Notes under the pieces: generated by a model | Databases searched by the model: none | The model's input: only the letters and a program-made list of their open reading frames with translations | What the model was told of the DNA's origin: nothing | Shown here: positions 26,616 through 34,611 of the stretch, one piece after another | Position numbering within the stretch: position 1 is the stretch's first letter | Layout: every line of letters starts with the position of its first letter | From: Spirochaetae bacterium HGW-Spirochaetae-2 | Lineage (GTDB): Bacteria > Spirochaetota > Spirochaetia > Sphaerochaetales > Sphaerochaetaceae | DNA length: 64,000 nt | Reading direction: 5' to 3' | Assembly: GCA_002839355.1 (NCBI GenBank) | Contig: PGXW01000008.1 | Location: forward strand, 19,812 to 83,811 | Program-made: the position numbers and the translations under genes

Positions 26616-26653
26616 ATATTTTGCATACATAATACAATAACGGTACCAGGCAC
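26616..26653 (+). repeat. Three-palindrome repeat, copy abutting the hydrolase stop
   Basis: A degenerate centre ATTTTGCATACATAATACAA is followed by GGTACCAGGCACC. The last base of the repeat is effectively the first of the stop codon of the serine hydrolase (26654-26656). Confidence 0.75.
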
Positions 26654-28651
26654 CTACAAGAAAGGCTCGAAGACGACCGGCGTATCGGCGATGAACGCGA
26701 CATATCCGCCGTCCACTTCCAGGGATGACGGAGCGAAATCAGCATACAATGAATCATACGTATTGGCGTAATCCGATCCGAGCACGATGATCCTGCCCCC
26801 GGGAGGTATCTCGCATGACAACCTGCCGCTTGATCGTATGCTCCGCCACAAAGAGGACGCATCCCTACCCGCCTCGATTCGCTCACCGTTGACCAGAGGG
26901 GCAATATCATCGGTTTCGATACACCGATACGCACCAACCATCAACCGACCGTCGGCAGCGAGACGAACCGTCATCTGATCACGCACAGAAGGCAGGACCA
27001 TAGACGTGCTGCACGCGGACGTGATGGCGTACGGTATGGAGTACTCCCAGGTTACTACGAGATACGAAGGCAACGTATCCCAGAAAGCTGTATGGAATGG
27101 TAGCATGATCAGATCGGATGATGAGAGGTTCTCGGGTAGCCAGGTTCCTTCGGAGAACGCATGCACAGGAGCGTCATGAAGTTCGGGAATACGTGTCATG
27201 CGCAGATTGGCTTGCCGATAGTGTTTGTTCATCATCAGAACGCCAGGCGCGCCTAGCATGGTGCGCAACGCGAAGCGGACTCCCGAGTCATCCTCGAATA
27301 TTCCATTACCCCGGTGTTGTGCTGTGAGTTTGAGTTCCAATGAAGCATCATTACACGCGTATTGCTGCAGGGACGATGACTCCACCTCGAATTCTATCCG
27401 GTATATTCCGACATCCGATCCATAAAACCCTTCGTAGGAAACATAGTCTTCCGGCAACGGCACCACGGGTGACAAATCCCCCTCCGTCTGCTCCAATGCA
27501 GACGAAATGATCCCTGTCTCCTTCAGCAGTGCATCGAGGATGGGGAGTGTGGCCTCGTGGGGATTGACTTGTCCCGAGCAGACCAGCGCAACCGCGGAAT
27601 GCGACTCCGGGATGGCGAACAGCATCGTGGTGTAGTGCAGGGTTCCTCCGGTTTTCCCCAATACACGCACACCTTGCTGGTGATACGGCTCCCAAGAGAC
27701 AAAATCCCATCCCAGTCCATGGTCCAACAACCTGCCGAGGTCCATCTCCAAATCGAAATCAGGTCGCTGTTCAGTCATGAATTCCCCGATGCTTTCGGAC
27801 TCGAGTATCACGGGAGTGTCTTCCATGGGAGAGCAAACTGCCAAGGCATACCTGCACAGATCCTCGGCAGTGGTGGTGAGTCCTCCCGATGCCATGATAT
27901 TCACGAACTCGAGGGGAAGGCGTGTCGTCTTGTCCTCATACGCATAGGCAATGTTGTCTTCTCCAGCCAAAAATCCCGCCGAAGTGTGCTCCAGATGCAG
28001 CGGGTCAAAGATCCGTTCCTGCAGGAACTGCGCGAACGACATGCCCGCAAGCTGTTCCACCACCGCCTGCGCTACAGTGAAGCCATCGTTGCAATACGGA
28101 GAAAAGGCTCCGGGATCGTGCTTGAGTGACGATTGTCCCAGTTCCTTCAGCGTCTCAGTCAAATAAGTCGGATCACGTTCAGAGGTGAATCCATTGAGCA
28201 CGTTGGTGCCCCCCATGCCCGAGGTGTGGCTCAGCAGCATCCGTATCGTAATATCCTTGTACCGTTCATCCGCCATGGTGAACCCTGGCAGCACATCCAC
28301 CACAGCGTCATCGAGATCGAGCTTTCCATCCTGTTGCAACAACAGTATTGCTGCCGCGGTGAAAGTTTTGCTCACAGACCCCATGTTGAATCGTGTATAC
28401 CGGTCGACCGGCAGCCCTGCCTCCGTATCCCGCAGTCCGAATCCCTGCGAGAATATCATCTCCCCCTCATGTATCACTGATATCGAGACGGCAGTCGCAT
28501 TCCCGGATTCGCTTGTCAGAAAATCGCCCACCTCCCGGGCCACCTTGATCGTTTCCCGATATGGTGTGTCGCTTCCCTCTTGCGTCGAAAGACACGAGAC
28601 CATAAGTACCAACACAACACCGCACAACACCATTCGCAACAGTTTGCCCAT
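26654..28651 (-). CDS. Serine hydrolase lipoprotein, beta-lactamase/AmpC superfamily
   Basis: A 665-residue exported hydrolase. I chose the ATG at 28651 with GAAGGAAA upstream; it gives a lipoprotein signal with C20 (LMVSC). The class C active-site set is complete: SVSK (S92, K95), YCN (Y186, N188) and KTG (333-335). The roughly 300 C-terminal residues form a separate region with no motif I recognise. Such proteins act as esterases, D-aminopeptidases or peptidases rather than resistance enzymes. The 3' end lies directly against a repeat. The next gene upstream on the strand encodes a lipoprotein. Confidence 0.88.
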   Translation of the reverse strand: MGKLLRMVLCGVVLVLMVSCLSTQEGSDTPYRETIKVAREVGDFLTSESGNATAVSISVIHEGEMIFSQGFGLRDTEAGLPVDRYTRFNMGSVSKTFTAAAILLLQQDGKLDLDDAVVDVLPGFTMADERYKDITIRMLLSHTSGMGGTNVLNGFTSERDPTYLTETLKELGQSSLKHDPGAFSPYCNDGFTVAQAVVEQLAGMSFAQFLQERIFDPLHLEHTSAGFLAGEDNIAYAYEDKTTRLPLEFVNIMASGGLTTTAEDLCRYALAVCSPMEDTPVILESESIGEFMTEQRPDFDLEMDLGRLLDHGLGWDFVSWEPYHQQGVRVLGKTGGTLHYTTMLFAIPESHSAVALVCSGQVNPHEATLPILDALLKETGIISSALEQTEGDLSPVVPLPEDYVSYEGFYGSDVGIYRIEFEVESSSLQQYACNDASLELKLTAQHRGNGIFEDDSGVRFALRTMLGAPGVLMMNKHYRQANLRMTRIPELHDAPVHAFSEGTWLPENLSSSDLIMLPFHTAFWDTLPSYLVVTWEYSIPYAITSACSTSMVLPSVRDQMTVRLAADGRLMVGAYRCIETDDIAPLVNGERIEAGRDASSLWRSIRSSGRLSCEIPPGGRIIVLGSDYANTYDSLYADFAPSSLEVDGGYVAFIADTPVVFEPFL

Positions 28652-28745
28652 TTTTCCTTCCCGACTTACATTTCCACCGACTCGTATTACGACAGGGAGA
28701 TGGAGAAGAAAGGCTATAAAACACGTACCTGGAATTTGCCGAGCA

Positions 28746-29897
28746 TCAGAATGCACGTATGGCTCTCACCCGGTGGTATTCATACCGTCGTTTGAAGGTT
28801 TCGGTTCCACTATAAAAATCCACGACATAGGCTGTATTATCTTCCATCGAAGTGGAACTCCAATACATGTCATCCACAAAGTCTCCCAAGCCCTCAAGAT
28901 ACAGGGTGTCATACAGAAGCGAAAGTTCTGCACGTGAAGGAAGATACCACTCGTTGGAGATATTGGCGTTCTCTACACCTGACAGGTAATAACAGAAACT
29001 TGCGGCATAGTCGGATCTGTTCTGATCGGGATCAGTCTCTCCGAATTCTGAGATTATGTTGATGGTATTCATCCACCCACCCCCAAGGGCACTTACATTA
29101 GAAACGACACCTGTCCCTTCCCCTCCCCAATTATTGCCAGCCCCTTCGCTGGACGAAGGAGCAACCTCCAGGTATCTCCAAGAAATTTCTGTCACCCCCG
29201 TCTTGGTCCACGTACCGGTACCCGGATCGTAGGTCCCGATATCCCTGTCGAGAGTCCCCTTGTCAAAGAACACATACCCGCCGCCAGGTCCGATCGAACC
29301 TGCACTATAGGTGATATCGAACGTAGTGGATGCAATCGCAGAGGTTTGATGTCCATCCTTGTAGGCGATTGCCTTGAGGGTACAGGGTCGGGAGATAGCC
29401 AATGCCGTGGTATATAGGTGCCCGGAGGTTGGACTTGGGTCGTTGCCATCGAGGGTATAGCGAATAATCGCATCGTCGGTAGTACTTTCTATCTCAACAA
29501 GTTGTCTTCCGACATACGACCCACCAGGAATGGAGAAGGTCGGATCGGAGACGGGCAAGGTACTGACTGTGAACAAGCCCTCCACGACATTGGAGGGGGT
29601 ATAACCATCCTTGTAGGCAATCGCACGGATGAGCTTTTCTTCCGTTAGACCAATCGGGACCTCGTACACGGTCCCATGCGTTTCGCTCGGGACACTTGAA
29701 TCGAGGGTATAGCGAATTGTTGCCCCTTCGGTCCCAGTGCTGAGGGAAACGACAATACTTTCGTCATAAACTCCTGGAGTGTGGGAAAAAATTGGGTCAC
29801 TGACGACTTGGATTCCCAACAGCAGGTCACAACCCGATAGGGAAAGGAGGAAAAGAAGAATACCAACACACGCCGAAACCCTCCGAACAATGCACAT
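28746..29897 (-). CDS. Lipoprotein with two chitobiase-C-like repeats and a DUF1566/Lcl-type C terminus
   Basis: A 383-residue lipoprotein; the lipobox ends LSLSGC (C23). Two repeats of about 80 residues follow, each with ATIRYTLDS or AIIRYTLDG, then (A/L)IRAIAYKDG or LKAIAYKDG, the CHB_HEX_C_1 pattern. The C-terminal part starts GPGGGYVFFDKG and contains WRYLEVAPSS, NEWYLPSRAELSLLYD and YWSSTSMEDNTAYVVDF, the DUF1566/Lcl_C pattern found in surface-exposed spirochaete lipoproteins. Predicted cell-surface location. The ligand is unknown. Confidence 0.8.
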   Translation of the reverse strand: MCIVRRVSACVGILLFLLSLSGCDLLLGIQVVSDPIFSHTPGVYDESIVVSLSTGTEGATIRYTLDSSVPSETHGTVYEVPIGLTEEKLIRAIAYKDGYTPSNVVEGLFTVSTLPVSDPTFSIPGGSYVGRQLVEIESTTDDAIIRYTLDGNDPSPTSGHLYTTALAISRPCTLKAIAYKDGHQTSAIASTTFDITYSAGSIGPGGGYVFFDKGTLDRDIGTYDPGTGTWTKTGVTEISWRYLEVAPSSSEGAGNNWGGEGTGVVSNVSALGGGWMNTINIISEFGETDPDQNRSDYAASFCYYLSGVENANISNEWYLPSRAELSLLYDTLYLEGLGDFVDDMYWSSTSMEDNTAYVVDFYSGTETFKRRYEYHRVRAIRAF

Positions 29898-30050
29898 GAC
29901 ACTGTTCCTCCCTCAAAAGGTATGTACGGGTCCGTCAATCCTGCAATCGCCACTCTCAGGAAACAAGTGGTTTTCCTGTCTGCACTTGTAGTATGTGCCA
30001 GTTAATTTGAGAATGCAAGTTGAAAGTATATTGGTTTTGCGAATAATCTA

Positions 30051-30063
30051 CGGTGCCTGGTAC
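30051..30063 (+). repeat. Three-palindrome repeat, end motif only
   Basis: CGGTGCCTGGTAC is one end motif, preceded by a degenerate centre-like TTTTGCGAATAATC. It touches the 3' end of the truncated GGDEF reading frame. Confidence 0.5.
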
Positions 30064-30521
30064 TATACTGTCATTTTTCTTTCTCGTTTTTTCCGATACA
30101 TCCGTTCATCCGCGGTCTTGAAGATTTCAGTGATATCGAAGTCCCCTTCCGTATGAATGGCAACGCCAAAAGAAAAGGAGAGCGATGGGTTCTCTGGATC
30201 CCTGTTGTAAAGGGCGTTACTCTTGATCAGGTTGTTTTCCAATCTGCCTGAAATGGCTTCTATCGATTCGGGCATACAATCCTTCACGAATATGACAAAC
30301 TCGTCACCACCGATACGGCATATGGTATCGGTATCTCTGAAGCTCATCTCCAAGGTGCCTGGCACCATATTTCGATTTTGTATACAAAATATTATTTTCG
30401 TACCAAGTACTGTGCCGTGCTTGTAATATTCATACAGTTCCACGGTATCCACCGTATCTGTGGTTGTGATCACAACGAATGTACTCGCTTCAGGATGGAA
30501 GGTGTTATGGTCGATCCACAC
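30063..30521 (-). pseudogene. Truncated GGDEF-domain gene fused to an unknown fragment through a repeat
   Basis: The frame is open for 152 codons but chimeric. Its C-terminal 96 residues (SFRDTDTICRIGGDEFVIF and FSFGVAIHTEG ... ADERMYRKK) are the second half of a diguanylate cyclase domain with an intact GGDEF loop. The first half of the domain is missing. In its place is a complete three-palindrome repeat (30354-30410), translated as a VLGT ... VPGT stretch. Before that lies an unrelated piece (WIDHNTFHPEASTFVVITTT). A catalytically competent GGDEF domain needs the missing half, so this is probably a remnant. Confidence 0.75.
30354..30410 (-). repeat. Three-palindrome repeat, complete copy
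   Basis: GGTGCCTGGCACC (30354-30366), the perfect 16-bp palindrome ATTTTGTATACAAAAT (30375-30390) and GTACCAAGTAC (30400-30410). It interrupts the GGDEF reading frame without closing it. Confidence 0.9.
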
Positions 30522-30704
30522 ACCGCTATTGGCATAGTACTTCCCTTATAGTCGCGCGTGAAATCCGATGAAACAACTATAGACAAATTTCTGGACAACC
30601 GAAGATTTAAACACATCCAAACCGCGGTTAGAACAATAGACATCAATACGTTCAATATATGGAATGTTCAGGAGGATATATCTGGTGTGTGGGATTAAAC
30701 AATT

Positions 30705-30829
30705 GCGTTGCAGTAGGAAGATAACAAAGAAAATAAAATAATAACAGAAAAATTAACAGAAATAGAAAACTAAATCGATCAATATAACTAGAATTAAGAC
30801 ATCTAGGATGTCAGATCCTACTGCAACGC
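30705..30829. mobile_element. MITE-like A-rich element with 14-bp terminal inverted repeats
   Basis: GCGTTGCAGTAGGA (30705-30718) and its perfect inverse TCCTACTGCAACGC (30816-30829) enclose 97 bp of strongly A-rich sequence on this strand, including the palindrome GACATCTAGGATGTC (30798-30812). It encodes nothing. No clear target duplication is seen. Confidence 0.55.
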
Positions 30830-31037
30830 AGGGGCACTATACCATGGGTGGACAATCGTGTATATGGTAAAACCACAATTCCAACCATAATGCTTCTTGG
30901 AGACAGTTGCCCTGGACATAGACATCAAGCTTTCCATGGATGCAGGACTTGCACCCAACCACCGTTTAAATGGGGGGCAGGAAAAGTAGAGCTGACCAAC
31001 CTCAAAAGAACGTAAGTAGAATCGATCAGATGGCAAG

Positions 31038-31073
31038 ATATTGCATACAAAATGCAAAAATGGTGCCTGGCAC
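31038..31073 (+). repeat. Three-palindrome repeat, half copy
   Basis: The centre ATATTGCATACAAAATGCAA is followed by GGTGCCTGGCAC. It lies about 100 bp upstream of the DUF2089 start. Confidence 0.75.
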
Positions 31074-31177
31074 TTTATAATTAATTTTTTTCTATTTTTT
31101 TATTAATTTTCTTAATTAATATATTGCCTTTTATTAATTTTGATAGTAATGTTAGGGCAAGAACACTGGAGGCACCC

Positions 31178-31543
31178 ATGGAACACGAATGGCAGAAGTT
31201 GACAGCAATGACGAATGGAAAACCCTTTCATATCACCAAGGTGTTTGTACCGGAGGATGGAATCACCATCGAAGGGAACTTCCAGCTGCCTCCCCTCGGA
31301 AAATTGGGGTATGAGGACCAGGTTTTTGTCGCTGCTTTCGTCAAGACCCATGGGTCGATCAAACAGATGGAGGCGATATTCGGCATCAGTTATCCAACGG
31401 TGAAGAACCGGTTGAACGCGATCGCAAGCCGATTGGATATCGTGGATGTCAAGGTGGATTTCACCGATTCGGTCTCTTCCATCCTGGACAAATTGGAGCG
31501 GGGGGATATCGACGTGTCCCAGGCTTTGCAGGAGATACGGTAA
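31178..31543 (+). CDS. DUF2089-family small DNA-binding-like protein
   Basis: A 121-residue protein from the ATG at 31178 with GGAGG 5 bp upstream. GNFQLPPLGKLGYEDQVFVAAFVKTHGSIKQMEAIFGISYPTVKNRLNAI is the DUF2089 signature, with a probable helix-turn-helix in the QMEAIFGISYPTVKNRL part. The C-terminal tail LERGDIDVSQALQEI looks like the SHOCT-type short helix pair. The stop overlaps the start of the next gene (TAATG). The gene order DUF2089, small membrane protein, SHOCT-like protein suggests a small regulatory module for membrane state. Confidence 0.82.
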   Translation: MEHEWQKLTAMTNGKPFHITKVFVPEDGITIEGNFQLPPLGKLGYEDQVFVAAFVKTHGSIKQMEAIFGISYPTVKNRLNAIASRLDIVDVKVDFTDSVSSILDKLERGDIDVSQALQEIR

Positions 31544-31815
31544 TGTTGCCGATGCTGTTTTGGATACGGGTTCATGATGACGAACATTCGTTCGCCTTCT
31601 TCATACCACTGATTCTGGTATACCTGGTGCTCGCACCCGTATACGTGCTCGCCGCACTCGTCTATGCGGTCATGTGCCTGCTGGGAGATGAAACGAAGAA
31701 TGCACGTGGATACGTTTTTATGCTCCTCTCCTTGCCGTCGCTGTTTGCGGCTGCCCGGGGAACGGAAATAGACATACACTCGGATACTTCCGATGTGACA
31801 CTATATGTGAAATGA
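31543..31815 (+). CDS. Small two-span membrane protein
   Basis: A 90-residue protein with two hydrophobic segments (about 18-46 and 55-70) and an acidic C-terminal tail, TEIDIHSDTSDVTLYVK. No family is recognised. Its ATG overlaps the stop of the DUF2089 gene, and the SHOCT-like gene follows after 15 bp with GGAGG in the gap, so it is translationally coupled to both. Confidence 0.75.
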   Translation: MLPMLFWIRVHDDEHSFAFFIPLILVYLVLAPVYVLAALVYAVMCLLGDETKNARGYVFMLLSLPSLFAAARGTEIDIHSDTSDVTLYVK

Positions 31816-31830
31816 TACTGGAGGAATAGA

Positions 31831-32259
31831 ATGGCTGAAGAAAGGTTACGGATTTTAGGCATGCTGGCCGAAGGAAAGATCACCACCGATGAAGCTGACA
31901 AGCTGTTGGAGGCCATGGCAAGCAGAACCATGCAGACATCGGTCGAAGAGGTCAAACCCACCAATGGATTCGCCACATGCAAATATATGCACATCAGGGT
32001 GGAGCCCAAGGAGGGGAAGTCTTCCGAACGGGTCGTGGTCAAGGTGCCGCTTGCCTTGGTGAAGGCAGGACTGAACTTCTCGAAATTGATCCCAAAGGAA
32101 GCCCGGGACAAGGTCCAGGAATCCATGGACAGCAGGGGCATCCCCTTCAACATGAGCGAGATGAAGTTTGAGGATCTCGAGGAAATGTTCGCGGTTATGG
32201 AGGACCTCAGTATAGATGTCGATACGGAAGAATCCACGATCCAGGTCTTCTGCAGATAG
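31831..32259 (+). CDS. SHOCT-like domain protein (YvlB N-terminal type)
   Basis: A 142-residue protein. The N terminus ERLRILGMLAEGKITTDEADKLLEAM is the SHOCT-like helix pair found at the front of YvlB and related proteins. The remainder (YMHIRVEPKEG, VVKVPLALVKAGLNFSKLIP) matches the segment usually following it. It is third gene of the DUF2089 module and ends 5 bp from the convergent AroE-like gene. Function is unknown; cytoplasmic location is likely since no signal or span is present. Confidence 0.8.
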   Translation: MAEERLRILGMLAEGKITTDEADKLLEAMASRTMQTSVEEVKPTNGFATCKYMHIRVEPKEGKSSERVVVKVPLALVKAGLNFSKLIPKEARDKVQESMDSRGIPFNMSEMKFEDLEEMFAVMEDLSIDVDTEESTIQVFCR

Positions 32260-32263
32260 TCTC

Positions 32264-33151
32264 CTAGGCTCTCTCGAAAAATGCCAAGACATCTTCCATC
32301 ATCACGGCAGGATCAGCTTCGTTACCGGTGAAGGTCTCATACGATACCGCGCCTTGGTGGACCAGCAGATCAAGACCTTCGATACAGATATGCCCCTGTT
32401 CCTTCGCAGTCTTCAAGAATTTCGTTTCCCGCGGGTAATAGATCGCGTCGAAAAACATGGAGTCTGGTTTGACGGCGGAATAGGGAAAGATTTCATGCAA
32501 ATCCCCCTGCTCTCCCATGCCGTTCGGCGTACCGTTGGCAATCAGATCGCAGGAGCCCAGGTGCTCTTCCCATGCTGAAGGTATCCAGTCGACAAGGGTG
32601 ATCCGAACATCGGGAACGTGCCGTGACATCCTATCCTGGAACCGGCGGAAGCTATCGACGAAAGCCTTTTCCCCAAGTTTGGTGGCAACGACAATCTCCC
32701 CCACCCCTTGGATCGCACCTTGGGCGACAGCCGCCTTGGCAAACCCGCCGCACCCCAGGACAAACAACTTCCCTATCGCCATTCGATTGGCGTTCGCCGC
32801 TTGGACTGCCTGCCAGAAACCGATACTGTCCGTATTGGAGCCGACAAGTCTTCCACCAACGCTCACCGCGCAGTTGACTGCTCCGATGATCTCGGCTTCC
32901 GTCGTCAAGGCATCCATATGACCCAAGGCGATCTCCTTGACCGGCATGGTAAAGACGTATCCGGCGAAACCGAGTCTTTTCAGGACAGCGAACACCTGGT
33001 CGAAATCGTTCAGGTTCGCAGGCAAGGCCAGGAAGACCTTGTCCAATCCATCCCGACCGAAGTTCCTGTTCATCAGTACTGGAGACATCGAGTGTCTAAT
33101 CGGGTCCCCCAATATTGCATATATCGAAGTATTGCCATTGACTGTATTCAT
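32264..33151 (-). CDS. aroE: Shikimate dehydrogenase-like enzyme (AroE family)
   Basis: A 295-residue protein from the ATG at 33151. The opening SIYAILGDPIRHSMSPVLMN is the substrate-binding SxS motif block. The catalytic lysine is K72 in FTMPVKE, and the catalytic aspartate D108 in NTDSIGF. The NADP Rossmann motif is VLGCGGFAKAAV. FTMP and VNCAV replace the more common VTVP and VNTV, so a quinate or other shikimate-like substrate (YdiB/AroE-like paralogue) cannot be excluded. It stands alone, convergent with the SHOCT module. No other aromatic-pathway genes are in the window. Confidence 0.85.
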   Translation of the reverse strand: MNTVNGNTSIYAILGDPIRHSMSPVLMNRNFGRDGLDKVFLALPANLNDFDQVFAVLKRLGFAGYVFTMPVKEIALGHMDALTTEAEIIGAVNCAVSVGGRLVGSNTDSIGFWQAVQAANANRMAIGKLFVLGCGGFAKAAVAQGAIQGVGEIVVATKLGEKAFVDSFRRFQDRMSRHVPDVRITLVDWIPSAWEEHLGSCDLIANGTPNGMGEQGDLHEIFPYSAVKPDSMFFDAIYYPRETKFLKTAKEQGHICIEGLDLLVHQGAVSYETFTGNEADPAVMMEDVLAFFERA

Positions 33152-33318
33152 CCCACTCTCCAACAAAAAGGCCATTGGCCCAGTATAGCGGTACCGTACG
33201 CGCACTTCCAGAGAATACAATTGGATGCATGACCGAAATGGGTGAAAAATTCTTCAAGTTCTCACGCTTGCATGGCACTGGGAAGTACGCCATACGGATT
33301 TTTACACAATCCAGAGGA

Positions 33319-33347
33319 TTGTACGATTCAGCACTGTAGGGTATGAT
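33319..33347 (+). promoter_or_regulatory. Promoter of the glycosyltransferase gene with overlapping dyad
   Basis: TTGTAC (33319-33324) and TATGAT (33342-33347) are 17 nt apart. ACAATCC-AGA-GGATTGT (33306-33322) overlaps the -35 box and may be an operator. Confidence 0.5.
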
Positions 33348-33376
33348 GGGGAATCATTTTTTATGAGGTTGTGTAG

Positions 33377-34573
33377 TTGAGAATCCTGCTGTGCACTGAA
33401 ACGTATTTCCCCATATTGAACGGGATAGTGACCTTTGTGGAAATGTTGGCGAAGGTGTGGACAAGTCAGGGCCACGACGTATTGATTGTAGCTCCGGACC
33501 ATACTGCAAGAAGGCATCATATTTCACATGGGGTCCTCCATTGCCCGGCGGTGAAAAGTGAACAGCTCCTTGTGGACCTTTCATTGCCGATCGACGCGGT
33601 ACGGTACAGGAAAGTCCGGGCTTTCAAACCGGATGTGATCCATATACAGGCTGAATGGGGAATCTCGTTGTTCGGTCTGAAAACCGCCCAATATCTGAAG
33701 GTCCCGTTGGTGTACACCCTCCACACGGAGTACAGCAAGTTCTTCACCTATGCGGTCAAACCTTTCATGATTCCATGGGCGACCAGCACATTCGCCTATA
33801 TCGAACGGTATATCGCCAAACATGCCACCATCATCACCAGCCCTTCGAAAAAAGGCCAAAAATACTTCGAGGCCCTCGGAACCGAGGTGCACGTCGAAGT
33901 GATCCAAAACAGTGTGGAACTGGATGATTTCGACCCGCTCCTATTCTCGGAAGAGGATAAGCGGAAGCTGCGGGATTCGTTGGGCATAGCCGAACACCAG
34001 AAGTGTGCCCTGTTTGTCGGCCGCATGGGACCGGAGAAATCGGTGGATGTCCTCTTGGAGTACTGGGCTGAAAGCATTCGGGCCGAACACAACCTTCGTC
34101 TGGTGCTCATTGGCGGGGGACCGGAAGACGAGAATCTTCGCAACCGTTCCAAGAAGCTGGGGCTGGAATCACAAGTCATATTCTGTGGCAAGATCCCGCA
34201 TGCCCAAATCGGACTCTACTACGCCATATGCGATTTTTATGTCACCGCATCGCTTTCCGAGATGCATTCGGTGGCGATGTTGGAAGGCCTTGGCTCCGGA
34301 TTGCCGGTTATCCAACGCCTTGATCCGTTGAACGCCGACCAGCTGCAGGAGGGAGTGAATGGATATTTCTTCACCTCCGCACAAGAGTTCGGCGGGCACC
34401 TGCTGTCGCTCAATGCACTCGACGCCAAGGATATGGCCGAGTTGAAGCGGAAGGTGCGTGAAAGCGTGTTGCACACCAACAGCCCCAAAGCACTTGCCGA
34501 GAAGTACCTTACGCAATACGAGAAAGCGATACGTCTGTACAGAAGGAAACCTTCACCTCCCGAAGAAGCATAA
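33377..34573 (+). CDS. GT4-family glycosyltransferase (diacylglycerol glucosyltransferase-like)
   Basis: A 398-residue GT-B glycosyltransferase starting at TTG. The N-terminal acceptor domain opens RILLCTETYFPILNGIVTFVE and contains YTLHTEYSKFF. The nucleotide-sugar domain has LFVGRMGPEKSVDVLLE and the E-x7-E block SEMHSVAMLEG. The wording follows lipid glucosyl/mannosyltransferases of the UgtP/alMGS/PimB-like group, so a membrane glycolipid role is likely. The substrates are inference. A promoter with overlapping dyad precedes it. Confidence 0.85.
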   Translation: MRILLCTETYFPILNGIVTFVEMLAKVWTSQGHDVLIVAPDHTARRHHISHGVLHCPAVKSEQLLVDLSLPIDAVRYRKVRAFKPDVIHIQAEWGISLFGLKTAQYLKVPLVYTLHTEYSKFFTYAVKPFMIPWATSTFAYIERYIAKHATIITSPSKKGQKYFEALGTEVHVEVIQNSVELDDFDPLLFSEEDKRKLRDSLGIAEHQKCALFVGRMGPEKSVDVLLEYWAESIRAEHNLRLVLIGGGPEDENLRNRSKKLGLESQVIFCGKIPHAQIGLYYAICDFYVTASLSEMHSVAMLEGLGSGLPVIQRLDPLNADQLQEGVNGYFFTSAQEFGGHLLSLNALDAKDMAELKRKVRESVLHTNSPKALAEKYLTQYEKAIRLYRRKPSPPEEA

Positions 34574-34611
34574 TGCCGCTCGTATACCTCCTAGACCTGC
34601 TTGCCACTGGT

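Larger units (their letters stand above)
30522..31177. other. Gene-poor region with a mobile-element-like insert
   Basis: No intact gene is recognised. The left 130 bp continues the unidentified fragment upstream of the GGDEF remnant. The centre contains the 125-bp element bounded by 14-bp inverted repeats (30705-30829). The stretch 30830-31030 has a 79-codon minus-strand reading without recognisable domain. A repeat copy (31038-31073) and an AT-rich leader precede the DUF2089 gene. Confidence 0.55.
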
